11,623 nt of DNA from Phoronis ovalis (lineage: Eukaryota; Phoronida; Phoronidae): assembly GCA_028565635.1 (NCBI GenBank), contig JAOXYB010038518.1:1-11623 (forward strand). The letters run 5' to 3'. A program made the position numbers and the translations under genes. Below are positions 1 through 10,100 of this stretch, in pieces. The notes beneath the pieces are model-generated. The model saw only the letters and a program-made list of their open reading frames with translations, had not been told where the DNA came from and did no database searches. Within the stretch, counting starts at the first letter, position 1. Each line of letters opens with the position of its first letter.

Positions 1-1001
1 TATACAATCCAAATCCAAAATTTTCAACTCGGCTGCACACCCCCACCAAAAAATAACCTGAGTACCCCCCCGGGAGCATAATATAGTGCTAAAAAATAAA
101 GTATAATAATTTGCAAAGTTTTCTCCTTTTCCTCTCTTCTTTTTTGAGGTTGGCCGTGTTTTGACAGAAATCAGAGTTTGAAAAGGCCTTTTCTTATCAA
201 AAAATGATAGAGTACTTTAGTGGAGGGGAAGCCTGCAAAGTGCTGGGGCAAGGTTCCCAAAATGATTTGCAATGTATTACTATAGAGAAAACATTTATTG
301 GCCATGCCAGCATGAAAATAATTGTAGGCTAAAAACATAATTTTCTTGATTTGTGCCTGGAAAAAAAAATTTGCTTGGCACTTCAGGCAAGACATTACAA
401 AAACATTTATTACTATTGGAGTGGATGGGGAAATTAATTGTGTACTAATACGGCCATCTTGAAAACTCTGATAGACAGAGATACCATTTGAAGTCAATAA
501 TATGTATTTGTAATAATTGTTAGTCACTTGAGCACACGACCCTTGACTTTGTTCTTTTTTTGCAATCCAAAATTTATATACTATTTAAGATGACCCCTAA
601 TATGTGCCCAAATGCAAGTTAAGTTTGATTTTAGCTGCCATCAGGCTTTAAAATGAACGGCAAGCTAGGGCATATAACATTTTGTGCAAACACCTTGTTT
701 AGGTTTTTAGCCGGGCATTGAGTAATAGAAAACAGTGAACATGCTGTCAAAGTTGTATCAGTATTATTTAAACATAAAGCAATTGAAGTCTTGTATCCCC
801 AGATACATGGTGCAACTCTTACATATGTTAGAATTTTTTCCTTTTTGACAGGGAAAAATTACATCACACAAATAAAAAAAATCAAATAGCTGAGTTGTTA
901 TTATTAATATAATCAACAGAACCTAGAAACTTTTTTTTAATATAAGACAGTTTGTATTTTTATTAAGCAGTAATATATACCACGTAATACTTGCATTGTA
1001 G
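1..1001 (+). other. Left flank, taken as the upstream CatSper2 intron
   Basis: CatSper2 S5 starts at 1002 with a splice acceptor, so this stretch should be intron. I looked on the + strand for an S4-like exon with spaced arginines and found none. The only long open frame is on the - strand at 171-527; it has no recognisable protein character. A short C-rich patch at 42-73 is the only GC-rich part. The missing S1-S4 exons must lie further left. Confidence 0.6.
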
Positions 1002-1126
1002 GCCATGGTTTTTATTACCTTGTTGCTATTTACCTTTATGTATATTTTTGCTATCATCGGAGTCATATTCTTTGATGAGTATGCTGAATCACCTAGGGAA
1101 GATTTGGAGTACAAGGATAGTTTCAG
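1002..1126 (+). CDS. CATSPER2: CatSper2 exon: transmembrane segment S5
   Basis: The acceptor is the AG at 1000-1001 (ttgcattgtag) and the donor gtaagt starts at 1127. The exon opens in phase 0 at GCC ATG GTT and encodes 41 residues plus two bases (AG) of a serine codon. AMVFITLLLFTFMYIFAIIG is a hydrophobic helix, followed by VIFFDEY and an acidic outer loop (PREDLEY) before the pore. The ATG at 1005 is not a start codon: S5 cannot begin the channel, and a good acceptor lies directly before it. Confidence 0.9.
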
Positions 1127-3540
1127 GTAAGTGCCTTCAAGCCGTTGCCGAATACTTCATATCCATAGATGCTATTATGAAATAAATAATTTTCTAAAAA
1201 TAATATTTTGAAATTCTAACTAGTTCCCATCCCTTGTTTGTATTATAGTGGTCATTTTTTTCCAGCACTGTCTTTAATGCATTAGCCACACTGTTCCAGC
1301 TATTTACACTTGACCATTGGCATGCATTATATAAGGATATCACTAAGATTATCCAACCAGCATCCTCCGGAATTTATATTGTACTATGGATTTGCATTGG
1401 TTCCTTTATCTTCAGAAATATCTTTGTTGGTATTATGGGTAAGTTTTATGCATGTACACTGTAGGCATTTGTAATTTATAGCTTTAATAGAAGTCAAAAA
1501 AAGTTACTTCCTTTTTATGGGAATCAGTTAGTTTATTTTTTGAATTCACAATTTATCCTAATTATGCACCACAGAAACATGTGAATGAAATTATGTCTAG
1601 TTACAGTAAATCAAAAGTATTCCTAATCAAAAAACTGTGTCTGTACAATAGATTGCAGTAAAAGGATTTGAAAAAACATGCATCTTAATAATGCGTGTAT
1701 CAAATTTGATTACCTTTACTTACGCATGTTACTAAGGACAAATAATCGTATGGCACTACCTTCCACTAAATCTTATATTTAATTGTTTTACCAAACTTAT
1801 TTTGTAACTGAATAAATGTTCATGGATATTAAGAACTGCCTGCTTTATCTTTAACCAAATCTCTACACCACACTAAATATTTTATCCTTTTTTTCAGTGA
1901 ATAACTTTCAAAGTATTCGAAATGATCTTGTACATGAAATCAAGGAAATGGAAGAATTACAACAAGCTAACATACGGCTTGGATTACTTACTGATGAACT
2001 GACGAAGCAGGTAATATCTTGTACACCTGTCACAGGTAATGCTGGATTTAAGTAGTTTCAAGGACTGTTGAATGTTAGCATAACAAGAAGCGTAATTGAT
2101 TATGGATAGTAAACTAGTTATGGAAAATTAACTATTTACAATGGAATGCTCAAGTTTTTAGTGCATTTCTGAGTCATGCCTAAAAAGTGGTCCAATTTTC
2201 AACAACATATCCCATAAGATGGTTTACTCTCTCAAAATCCAGGTTTGTTATACACTCATATTTGGGATGAACACTTTGATTACCTCACTTGATAAACCTG
2301 AAGTACCACCCATAGGACTCCAGCAAGTTTAAAGGCTAGTCTTAATATTACCTACTGTAAGATTTATGATACGTTTTTAGGAAACGATTCAGAAAGAAAA
2401 AGAACCATCCCCAAGTAGATCATCATTGGGAGCTGGTGCAAATCCAGATCTTCAACTTGCTGGCAGTTTTGCAGGAATTGCTCGTAGACGCACATCCACA
2501 TTTTCTCATTTGAGCCAGAAAAATCTGAAGCATTTAATCCATCATCAATTTGATACTGATGTTTTAGAAAGTCGAAGTGAGTGGCAAATATACAGGCAAT
2601 ACAAGTAAATTGTTTTTTTTTTATGAATCTCATCCTAGAGATCAACTTATTTTTGGAGAAATTAACTCAAACATCTCCATTTCTGTTACAATAATACCAA
2701 CATGCACTGACAATGGATTCTACTTTGAACAACGTTTTTGAAGCCTTTATATTCTTACATAGCATATTTCATAAAGATTGTAGTTTAATTTACTAAGTAG
2801 TCATAAACAAATGTTCTGCTCTAAAAAATGTGTAGCATACTAGGCAATACTTTTAGAAAAAGCATAACAAACATTCGGAAATCAAAAAATTCATAAAAAA
2901 CTTCCATTGGTTTCATTTCTTACAATAATTTCTTCATTTTAGTGTGGCAAAAAGTTGTGATGGATAACATGGAAGCTATATCTCATAACCCAGTACAAAC
3001 AGTCTGGCCTAGAGATACATTATTCTCTTACTTTATGCTTATGGAACATTTGATGGAGAATTTAGCTGAAAGGGAAAGGATCCTAAATATGGCGGGTAAA
3101 GTTTCCATATGTAAACACTGTTTATGTATTTGAATCAACCCAGAACCAGTTTTTTTTAAAAACATATCAACCTTGTGCCTTCTAAAATTAAAAAGTTTAA
3201 AATTAATGCAGGACTTAACCGGAATTGCTTAACTAGACAAGCAACAATACAAAGGGTAGCAATGCATGACATAATGATTGCTGGGTTATAACATTTCTTA
3301 ACTAGACAAGCAAAAATACAAATTAGGGTAATAATGCATGACATAATGCTTACAACAACCGTGTATGGTTCTTATCAGTAGGACTTGACAAGACACATTC
3401 TGTATTAAGTTTGAATTCATGTGTGGGACAAACACTAATATTTATCTTATTTCTAATGTATTCCAGCCCAGGCTCTTGTTATGCTGCATGACATAGGAAA
3501 GAAACAACATCCCCATGGAACACAAGTATACATGAAGTGA
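1002..3540 (+). CDS. CATSPER2: CatSper2 sperm calcium channel pore subunit, C-terminal half (6 exons, 5' partial)
   Basis: One of the four pore-forming subunits of CatSper, the calcium channel of the sperm flagellar membrane. Joined exons are 1002-1126, 1266-1438, 1898-2010, 2381-2576, 2943-3095 and 3467-3540; together they give 277 residues plus TGA with every phase matching. Fragment residues about 2-25 form S5 (IFAIIGVIFF), 56-60 are the pore filter TLDHW (family motif T-x-D-x-W), and 77-100 form S6. Residues 101-137 are a charged helix. Residues 138-203 are a Ser/Arg-rich tail containing RRRTST. Residues 224-277 resemble the human C-terminal block (WPRDTLFSYF against WPRDSLFRYF; AQALVML against VQALMNL). 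TLDHW and this block favour CatSper2 over CatSper1, 3 or 4. Human CatSper2 is about 530 residues, so S1-S4 lie outside the window. Introns are 139, 459, 370, 366 and 371 bp; apart from the duplication at 3228-3348 I see nothing in them. Family identity comes from remembered homologues, not a search. Confidence 0.93.
1266..1438 (+). CDS. CATSPER2: CatSper2 exon: pore loop, selectivity filter and S6
   Basis: The acceptor is tttttttccag ending at 1265. It completes AG|C (Ser) and gives STVFNALATLFQLFTLDHWH, which carries the filter TLDHW at 1306-1320. The aspartate is the acidic ring residue expected of a calcium-selective four-subunit pore. S6 follows (GIYIVLWICIGSFIFRNIFV). The donor gtaagt starts at 1439, leaving one base (G) of a valine codon. 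A competing AG at 1247-1248 is in the wrong frame and reaches a stop. Confidence 0.93.
1898..2010 (+). CDS. CATSPER2: CatSper2 exon: post-S6 charged helix
   Basis: The acceptor is tttttttcag ending at 1897 and the donor gtaata starts at 2011. The exon completes G|TG (Val) and then encodes NNFQSIRNDLVHEIKEMEEL and on to LTDELTKQ, ending in phase 0. NNFQSIRNDL matches the human post-S6 pattern TNFQNIRKEL that I recall. The spacing of Leu, Ile and Met among charged residues suggests a helix or short coiled coil just inside the membrane; this is inference. Confidence 0.9.
2381..2576 (+). CDS. CATSPER2: CatSper2 exon: variable cytoplasmic tail with RRTS motif
   Basis: The acceptor is acgtttttag ending at 2380 and the donor gtgagt starts at 2577. 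It encodes 65 residues plus one base. The segment is rich in Ser, Arg and His (EPSPSRSSLGAG; ARRRTSTFSHLS; HLIHHQFDTDVLESR) and has no close counterpart in the human tail, which is also a low-conservation serine-rich linker at this position. It is in frame with both neighbours and has no stop. RRRTST at 2483-2500 fits the PKA consensus R-R-x-S. Confidence 0.85.
2943..3095 (+). CDS. CATSPER2: CatSper2 exon: conserved C-terminal block
   Basis: The acceptor is cttcattttag ending at 2942 and the donor gtaaag starts at 3096. The exon completes A|TG (Met), then reads WQKVVMDNMEAI and TVWPRDTLFSYFMLMEHLME, ending NLAERERILNMA. Human CatSper2 has WPRDSLFRYFELLEKLQYNL at the same place, which is the strongest subunit-level evidence in the tail. 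It ends with one base of an alanine codon. Confidence 0.92.
3228..3348. repeat. Imperfect tandem duplication of about 50 bp in the last CatSper2 intron
   Basis: Copy A is 3228-3276 and copy B is 3297-3348. Both begin cttaactagacaagcaa and end aatgcatgacataatg, with a few substitutions and a 3-nt indel in the middle. A 20-bp spacer separates them. It lies wholly inside the 3096-3466 intron and does not touch splice signals. It also explains the internally repetitive open frame on the - strand here. Confidence 0.85.
3467..3540 (+). CDS. CATSPER2: CatSper2 terminal exon with stop codon
   Basis: The acceptor is aatgtattccag ending at 3466. The exon completes G|CC (Ala), giving AQALVMLHDIGKKQHPHGTQ, then VYMK and TGA at 3538-3540. 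AQALVML parallels the human ending VQALMNL; this protein runs some 17 residues further. No AATAAA or ATTAAA is visible on the + strand between the stop and 4089. Confidence 0.9.
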
Positions 3541-4089
3541 TGGATAAATATATATTATGCATGCAGACTACCAGTTTGTATGAAAAACTACAAGTTGATT
3601 CATGCTGTTAAAATAATTTGTATTTAATCATTCAATTGAAATTGCATATTTAAATGATTCATTACATGATTCTTGTTAATTGTTTAATTTATCATGTTAG
3701 AATAATATCCTCATGTTTACAAACCTTTCAATTTTGTTTGCAAATTAAGTGTACATGACATGGATACCAGAAATAATATGCAAGTTTCTTTCTCTTCAAC
3801 TTGCTTGTTTTATCTGATATTAATTAAGGAGTTACTACAAAGATGAAGTATAACTTACAGAGCCTCTTTTCAAGCCCGAAATTGTTTCAGACACTGCACA
3901 TATCTGACAAAGCTAGTTCATAATTCCACAGTAAAACATTAAGACTTCCTCACACACAAAGGTTTACTATTAGTTGATCAGATGCTTTTAAATGGAGTTC
4001 TGTCTTTATGAATTGTAGCATGTATCACAGTTGGCTGTTGGATTAGTTTGTTTAATATCTTTCAGTAGCTGAAAGTACTATACCACTTC
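3541..4089. other. Intergenic region between convergent 3' ends
   Basis: These 549 bp separate the CatSper2 stop on the + strand from the INTS3 stop on the - strand, so they must hold both 3' UTRs. The stretch is A+T rich with no coding signal. For INTS3, ATTAAA hexamers on the - strand lie at 4051-4056, 3683-3688 and 3623-3628. For CatSper2 I see no canonical hexamer, so its transcript end may use a variant signal or run into INTS3. Confidence 0.7.
4051..4056 (-). terminator. Candidate INTS3 polyadenylation hexamer ATTAAA
   Basis: Plus-strand TTTAAT reads ATTAAA on the - strand, 34 bases past the INTS3 stop codon. ATTAAA is the commonest variant of the animal polyadenylation signal. It would give a very short 3' UTR. 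Similar hexamers at 3683-3688 and 3623-3628 are alternatives. In A+T-rich DNA such matches arise by chance, so this is tentative. Confidence 0.3.
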
Positions 4090-4158
4090 TCAGTCGCTGT
4101 CATCCTGGACAGATGCTTTCTTCCTCTTCTTTGCTTTTGGTTTTACAATTTCTTCATC
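4090..4158 (-). CDS. INTS3: INTS3 terminal exon w15: basic motif and stop
   Basis: The acceptor is ccttgtatgcag. The exon encodes DEEIVKPKAKKRKKASVQDD, then SD and TGA (complement of 4090-4092). The cluster KPKAKKRKK is a likely nuclear localisation signal, and the acidic-serine ending DDSD parallels human KPKPTKRKRKG...SDSD. At 22 residues it is too short to stand out as an ORF, but order and ending make it secure. Confidence 0.93.
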   Translation of the reverse strand, partial: DEEIVKPKAKKRKKASVQDDSD

Positions 4159-7100
4159 CTGCATACAAGGAAGGGTTATGAAAACCAGTCCTAATACTAT
4201 TGGGCAACAAGCAAATCTTTAAATAAGTACGAATTTGGATTCACTCAGCCACAAAATAAGTACCTGCTAGGGTGTGACCAAAATTGTAGTTTGTTTGGTA
4301 TAGTTTACCTGTATACAGTAGGGAGTTTGATGGTTCATGGAGTGAACAGGCCCAATAGGTAATCATGTGTAAAACAAATGCATCAGCCATAATACAAGAC
4401 TAAATGTATTTACTGGTACCTTGCACATCAGTTGAATAATGTGTGTGGTCGACTTGTCACTGTTTCATCTAATTTTAAGTAATCATTCACAAATGTATCA
4501 TTTCTTTGAAGAAAAACAAATTTTTAGTGACACCTCCATGTGCTACTATTACCTCTGATGATTCCGATGAAGTACTACTCTCCACAGGTCGCTTCGATTT
4601 TGTTTGTTTAGGACTCATTTGGGAACTTCTGCGACCTCTTAGTACACGTGTAGTTTTTACTTCCTCAAAATCTTCCACAAATGCTAATAAATCACTAAAC
4701 CTGCACATGAAATATTAGTCCACTTTGTAATTAACAAGATTGAATGAACATCAAAAGACAAAGTTTAATTTTAACAATTTCATATGTAAATTAAGGCTGG
4801 TTTAGTTTTAGCCTGAACTTTATTGAACAATTTAACAACATTCTGAAATCACATTAGAGCTGGAAATTTAATAAAACTTCAAAGGCTAAGCTAAGCACTC
4901 AAGGTTCTTAGCATTGAAAAAGGCACACAATTTACAAGTCTTGATTAGGCTCGCGTTGTACTACTATTATATGTTATAACAGATAAATAATGAAGTCAAT
5001 GAATTTTAAGGATACTTTAATTTTTTCAAAGCTACAAGATAGCTAGTTTATAGCAAACTAGTATCAACTACTAGGTTATTTTTGCTTCAGTCTCAAACTC
5101 TTTATTTTACCTATTTTTCTGCACTTCTGTACATAACTGCTGAGCTTGCATTAAAGCCTGTTGTATTAATTCGTGAGTTAAAACTGCAAAATACAACATA
5201 ACATCATGGTACATTGTACATGTCATTTTAGCAGGAATCGGGACCGATTGAAGTCTGACATCAGCTCAAAGTCTATTAAGGAATAACATTGTAGATATCT
5301 CGATTAATTTCGTACATGTGGCCAGTTTGCTTGGTATATTTGTGCGCAATTTCTTTCCTGGTCATTATGGCTTGGCAAAAAAAATAAGATTTCAACTATG
5401 TTTCATTGAAGCACTTTACACAGACATCAACAAAGTATAGGCAACAAGGTAACAGATCGGAAACATCAAGTTGAGTACTTACATGAAATATTTTTACATG
5501 CTTGTCTCATGTGGTCTAGATGAGATAATATTTGTTCTACTGATGGATGTTCTTTTTTGCTTGCTGTCAGTTGTTGTTTCCTGCAGAAATAAATAAAAAA
5601 TATGCATCAACATGAAACAGCAGGTTTTCCCAAAATAACTGTAAAACGCATTTTTAGCTGCAACTGTGTACATGTTGTAGCATATCATGTACGTCTGAAG
5701 TGTTAACAGACACGCCTTTCATTGCAGATAGCTTGCTGCCTATTTTGAAGAATACCTCACAATATACAAATGACAATACAACCTCATGACAACATGGTCA
5801 ACTTTGGTTGGATAATGCAAGGCCAACCACAGTTCTGTCACTTTTATGCAATCCTATACTTCAATAATTCTTTAGTTCCTAATTGTAATGTTGCTCTTTA
5901 TTTGTGCAGTACAAGTATCTTACCCTTGTTTCCTTTTCGGCGTGGAGTTCTGTCTAGTTAATTGACTATGAAGTAATTCGGCTAATCTATCACTATACTC
6001 TTCAGCCCAGAATTTTAATATTGAAACACAAAACAGATCATTCTTTTTACAGTTTCTACACAGAATAGGTCGTAATATGTCTGCTGCAGGCGAGTCCTGC
6101 TTTAATAAAATTAACAGACTTGTAAGAGCTTCGGCGTGAACTAAAATGAGAAAAAATATTTCATTAATTCCAGTAGGCTACAGAGTAATTGGAAGAAATT
6201 TGAAGCTACAACCTGTAGCTGTCACTAATTCAGGCCATCTCCATCAGGGTTCAATTCCTGATATTTACCACACTGGCACCTGTTCTAATATTTGTACTTT
6301 TTAGCCACCTTACAAAAACATACTTTTATTGTATTTAAAACACTAGTGGTTCATAGTTGTAAGACTACAATCCATTTTCCATTTAGAACCACTGAATGAT
6401 ACTTCTTTAATTTTGCAAGATCACTTTAGAACACAACCTGCTGCAAGATTTAACCACAACAATCTGTGTTTATAAGATCATACATTTGAACAGATGCATT
6501 AATTTAGATAAATCTTTCACGACATAAACTTGCATTAAAAGAAAACATGTTAACCAGTTCCATTTTTAAGCTGGTATTCATTCACATTACCTGAAAATTC
6601 TAGTTTAGGAAGTATAGGCATGACATACTCCACTGGTATATTGTGAGCTGAGATTAACTGCCATAAGAAATATTGTTCTATCGTTTCCCACTCCAGACTA
6701 GCATCTGGAAAGGTAAGATACAAGGCATATTGCATTACTATGTATAACAATCAAACTGAAACAATTCTTCATCTATAGAGAGAGATTTCAAAATGCTTTA
6801 TAGCTGTTGATAGATTTGTGTATACATGTGATACTGCAGTGATGGGGAAATGCTGTTCGTTTTATTGGACATTTCTGCCTCAAATTCTGACAAAGTCCGG
6901 CATTTACTGGTCTTTCTTCAAACCTGATCCAAATTGTTTAATCTAAACTGGGTCATGTGAACCATCTGAACTATGACAATACATGATTGAGTGCACATCA
7001 CCAAAGGTAGCTAGTTTTCAACCAATTCAGTAATCCCTTGAAAACATTTCAATGTACTTACTACTACTTCATTGCTTACCTAGTTGAAACTTTGGATTAT

Positions 7101-10100
7101 ATCCAAATATCATCAAATGTAGTTATTCCATATGTACTGGCTTGTATTTCCAAAATAGTTTGAAGAACAGGGGTAGGATTTTTGAAGCTTATCGTATCTT
7201 AAGTCTAAGAGGTTTTCTTGAAACTTATCGTATCTTAAGTTTAAGATTGCAATGCCTTTGTGATTAAATTTAGTAAGTTTAGATTTACGATAGACTTAAG
7301 AGAGACAGACTCGCATCGTAAGATAGCTTTGAGAAACCCACCCCAGAAGCTTTCAAAAACAAACCAAAATTTTGACCCTCAATAACTTACTGAGAACAGA
7401 AAGGAAAGATTCCTTTTTAAACATGATGAGATGACCTTCTAGAATTTGACACACTAGTTCTTGTAGCTGCTGCCCATCAATGGAAGACACAATCAATAGT
7501 AAAAGCTGTACATTTCCAATAGCTATATTTGGAAACTGAAATTCATAAACAAAATTTTACAATGTTAAGCGCGCATTTGACAAACAAAAAATGTAGTATA
7601 AATTAAAATAAGTTTGTCTTGCAACTCAAATGGAAATAAAAATTAATGTTGACATCACTTCAAACATGTTTCATTTATATATCGTCACACTGTCATACTT
7701 ATGTACAAATGTTTTCTAGCTTCTTGAATGTTTGAAATAGCTATAGCTTAAATTTTGTGTACTATATGCACAAACTTACTGTGGTATAAACGTCTGGTAA
7801 TAGAAACGTAAACAAGGAGATATCATCTTCTAAACATAACTTCATATCTTTCAGTAAGCATGTTTCAAGTTTGATTTCAGAGGCTTTGCACAGATCTCTG
7901 TATGAAGTCATAGACTCATCTATAACTTTGCTAAAATAAGAAGTAACAATTAAATAAATACTACTTGTAGGCAACTGCACAGGTATCTCAAAAAAAATTT
8001 AATTAATTTGAGTTTAGAGTTGTTTCATTAAAATTACCACCAGCGGCACCTGAAAATGTCTCAAGCCTCCTGTATTCTGGTGTTTCGAACCTATTTTCAT
8101 GCACTATACCCAGAACTAAATTAACTCACTAACTATTAAAACTAATTAACTATTTACTTGTGATGAAAGATCAGCAAAAAAGTGAGTATATTTATTCCAC
8201 TCCATCTGCACTTACCCTACTTTCAAGAAGTATAACATATAATATCCTATTCTTGGTTGCCTTTTTGACATTTCACTAAGCAGTATTAACAATGGTTGTC
8301 TGCTCGGATCTTCTTCTGATACTTGGGAAACATTTCTGAAATTAATATAATACATTCACAAAATATTACACATACTCAGCTCAGTGATGTCCTCGTCAAG
8401 AATGTTTTGTATACCAATATGTAAGGAAAGTAGACAGTCTGACAAATAAGGTTCAGTGAGCTATTTTTCAAACCTATGTTCCTGTCATTTTTTGTCAACA
8501 TTTTAAAGAAATTTTCAAGGTAGAAGTTTGACATTTTCAAGAAGGTCTAACTGACCTAGTTTTCAAAAGCCACTTTTCTTTCTCTAACATGATGTCCAAA
8601 AAAAATGTCAAATACACTTATCAGCGACTTCGATACTTACTGAAACAAAGATGCTTTAGTACAAGAGAATTGATACTCACCGAAATAACACAAAGACTGG
8701 TGAACCTATTGAATCTTCTACTGCCCTAAAAATATAGTAAAACCAAAATGATACATATTCAATAAAAGATGCAATATGTGCTGAGGCTTTTCATTTTTAA
8801 TTGTGCATGGCGGAGAAAGGAACACGTTATAGAGGGACCTTACAATCATATTAATATTTTTTAATATATTATACACAAACTGATTTTCCATATTTCGTTT
8901 TTTAATGGGCCTTCCCTCTCACGTACAGATAAAGTCAGAACAGCCCACATGTGTTGCTGTTGGATTTTTGTGATATGTGTCATTTGCAGACAAACATTAT
9001 GCTGGAGAGTATCTGCCTGCACTAAAAGCAATGTCTGAATTATATTTATACAACTCAGCAAATATTTTCTGCATGAAATGTTATATTGGTTTTTCGACTT
9101 TCAGAAATTCAACCAACAGGTAACTAGACCTCCAATATGTTACCAAACACACACAATTGTCTCACATGAAAAGCACAGAACAATGTGACTTTAACAAAGA
9201 TGGCAGCAGCCTATAAATATCTCACTGACTTTAAAGTCATGTCTGATGTCCAAGTTAGTTACAAAAAGCTTAAAGCCAGTGGTTCTCTACTTTTAATGAA
9301 ACATGTGCATAATTAGATTTGTATACAGAAATACTACTTACTCCTCATTTCTGTCTTCAGGAAATAGTTTATTTTTGAAATGTTCCAATAAGATTTGACA
9401 TAAACAGACAGCTAGAGGAGTAGCAAAGTCTTGATCAAAGTCATCTAGTTGAAAAACAGCTTGCATGAGTTTATCCACAATTTCACATTGTGCTGCTTTT
9501 TCTCTGAAATGATTAATTTGCCATTAAAACTGCACAACATATCAAATATTCAAGTTCAGCCATTTTAATATGCTGTAAGGAAAACATCCTAGTTCATTCT
9601 GTGCAGCAACTGTTGAAAGATATTTGAAAACTGACTATTGTAGTAAGATAAACAAACTACGGTTGGTTACCTATGTCACATTCCAGCTCAAAGCAGCAAC
9701 AATCTTGTCATGAAATCAAGCTGAGCGTGGTGTGCTTGAATAATAATAACAATAATCTACAGTTTAATAAATTGCATAATTATACGTACTGTTCATTCTG
9801 TAACTGCAGTACACAACTCTTCAGAGCATCATCCAACTGACTCAAATATTCTTTAATATCCAACTCTTCAACTTGTTGCACTGGCTCCCTAATCGGTTGA
9901 AACATAAAGTCACTATTCACTTTGTCTACAAAATAAAAAATTATGTCTCATAATCTAACTGGACTGTCATTAAGGCATCATTTGGCACTATTGTATTATA
10001 TTTAATTCAATTTTTCCAAGTAAGAATCTGCTGTTTTGGTTCCACAGTTCTCAGAGGCTACATAACTTTCCAGGCCTATGTTTTCAAACCAATCATATTT

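Noticed and set aside
171-527. 118-codon open frame on the - strand
   Set aside because: No recognisable domain, composition follows the A+T-rich background, no supporting splice or promoter context, and it lies in what should be a CatSper2 intron.
1005-1007. ATG near the start of the first CatSper2 exon as a start codon
   Set aside because: A clean acceptor lies just before it, and the protein would begin inside S5 without S1-S4.
1249-1265. Alternative acceptor (tattatag) 17 bases before the CatSper2 pore exon
   Set aside because: Using it shifts the frame and reaches TAG shortly after; the ttccag acceptor at 1264-1265 restores the pore sequence.
3156-3344. Open frame on the - strand with repeated CLVK-like segments
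   Set aside because: The repetition comes from the intronic tandem duplication, and the frame shows no other coding sign.
5770-5961. 63-codon open frame on the + strand
   Set aside because: It overlaps INTS3 exon w11 on the opposite strand and has no recognisable protein features.
8861-9061. 66-codon open frame on the - strand
   Set aside because: It sits within an INTS3 intron, resembles nothing known to me and has no splice signals joining it in frame.
9739-9757. AAT-rich simple repeat (aataataataacaataat)
   Set aside because: Too short and common in A+T-rich introns to be informative.
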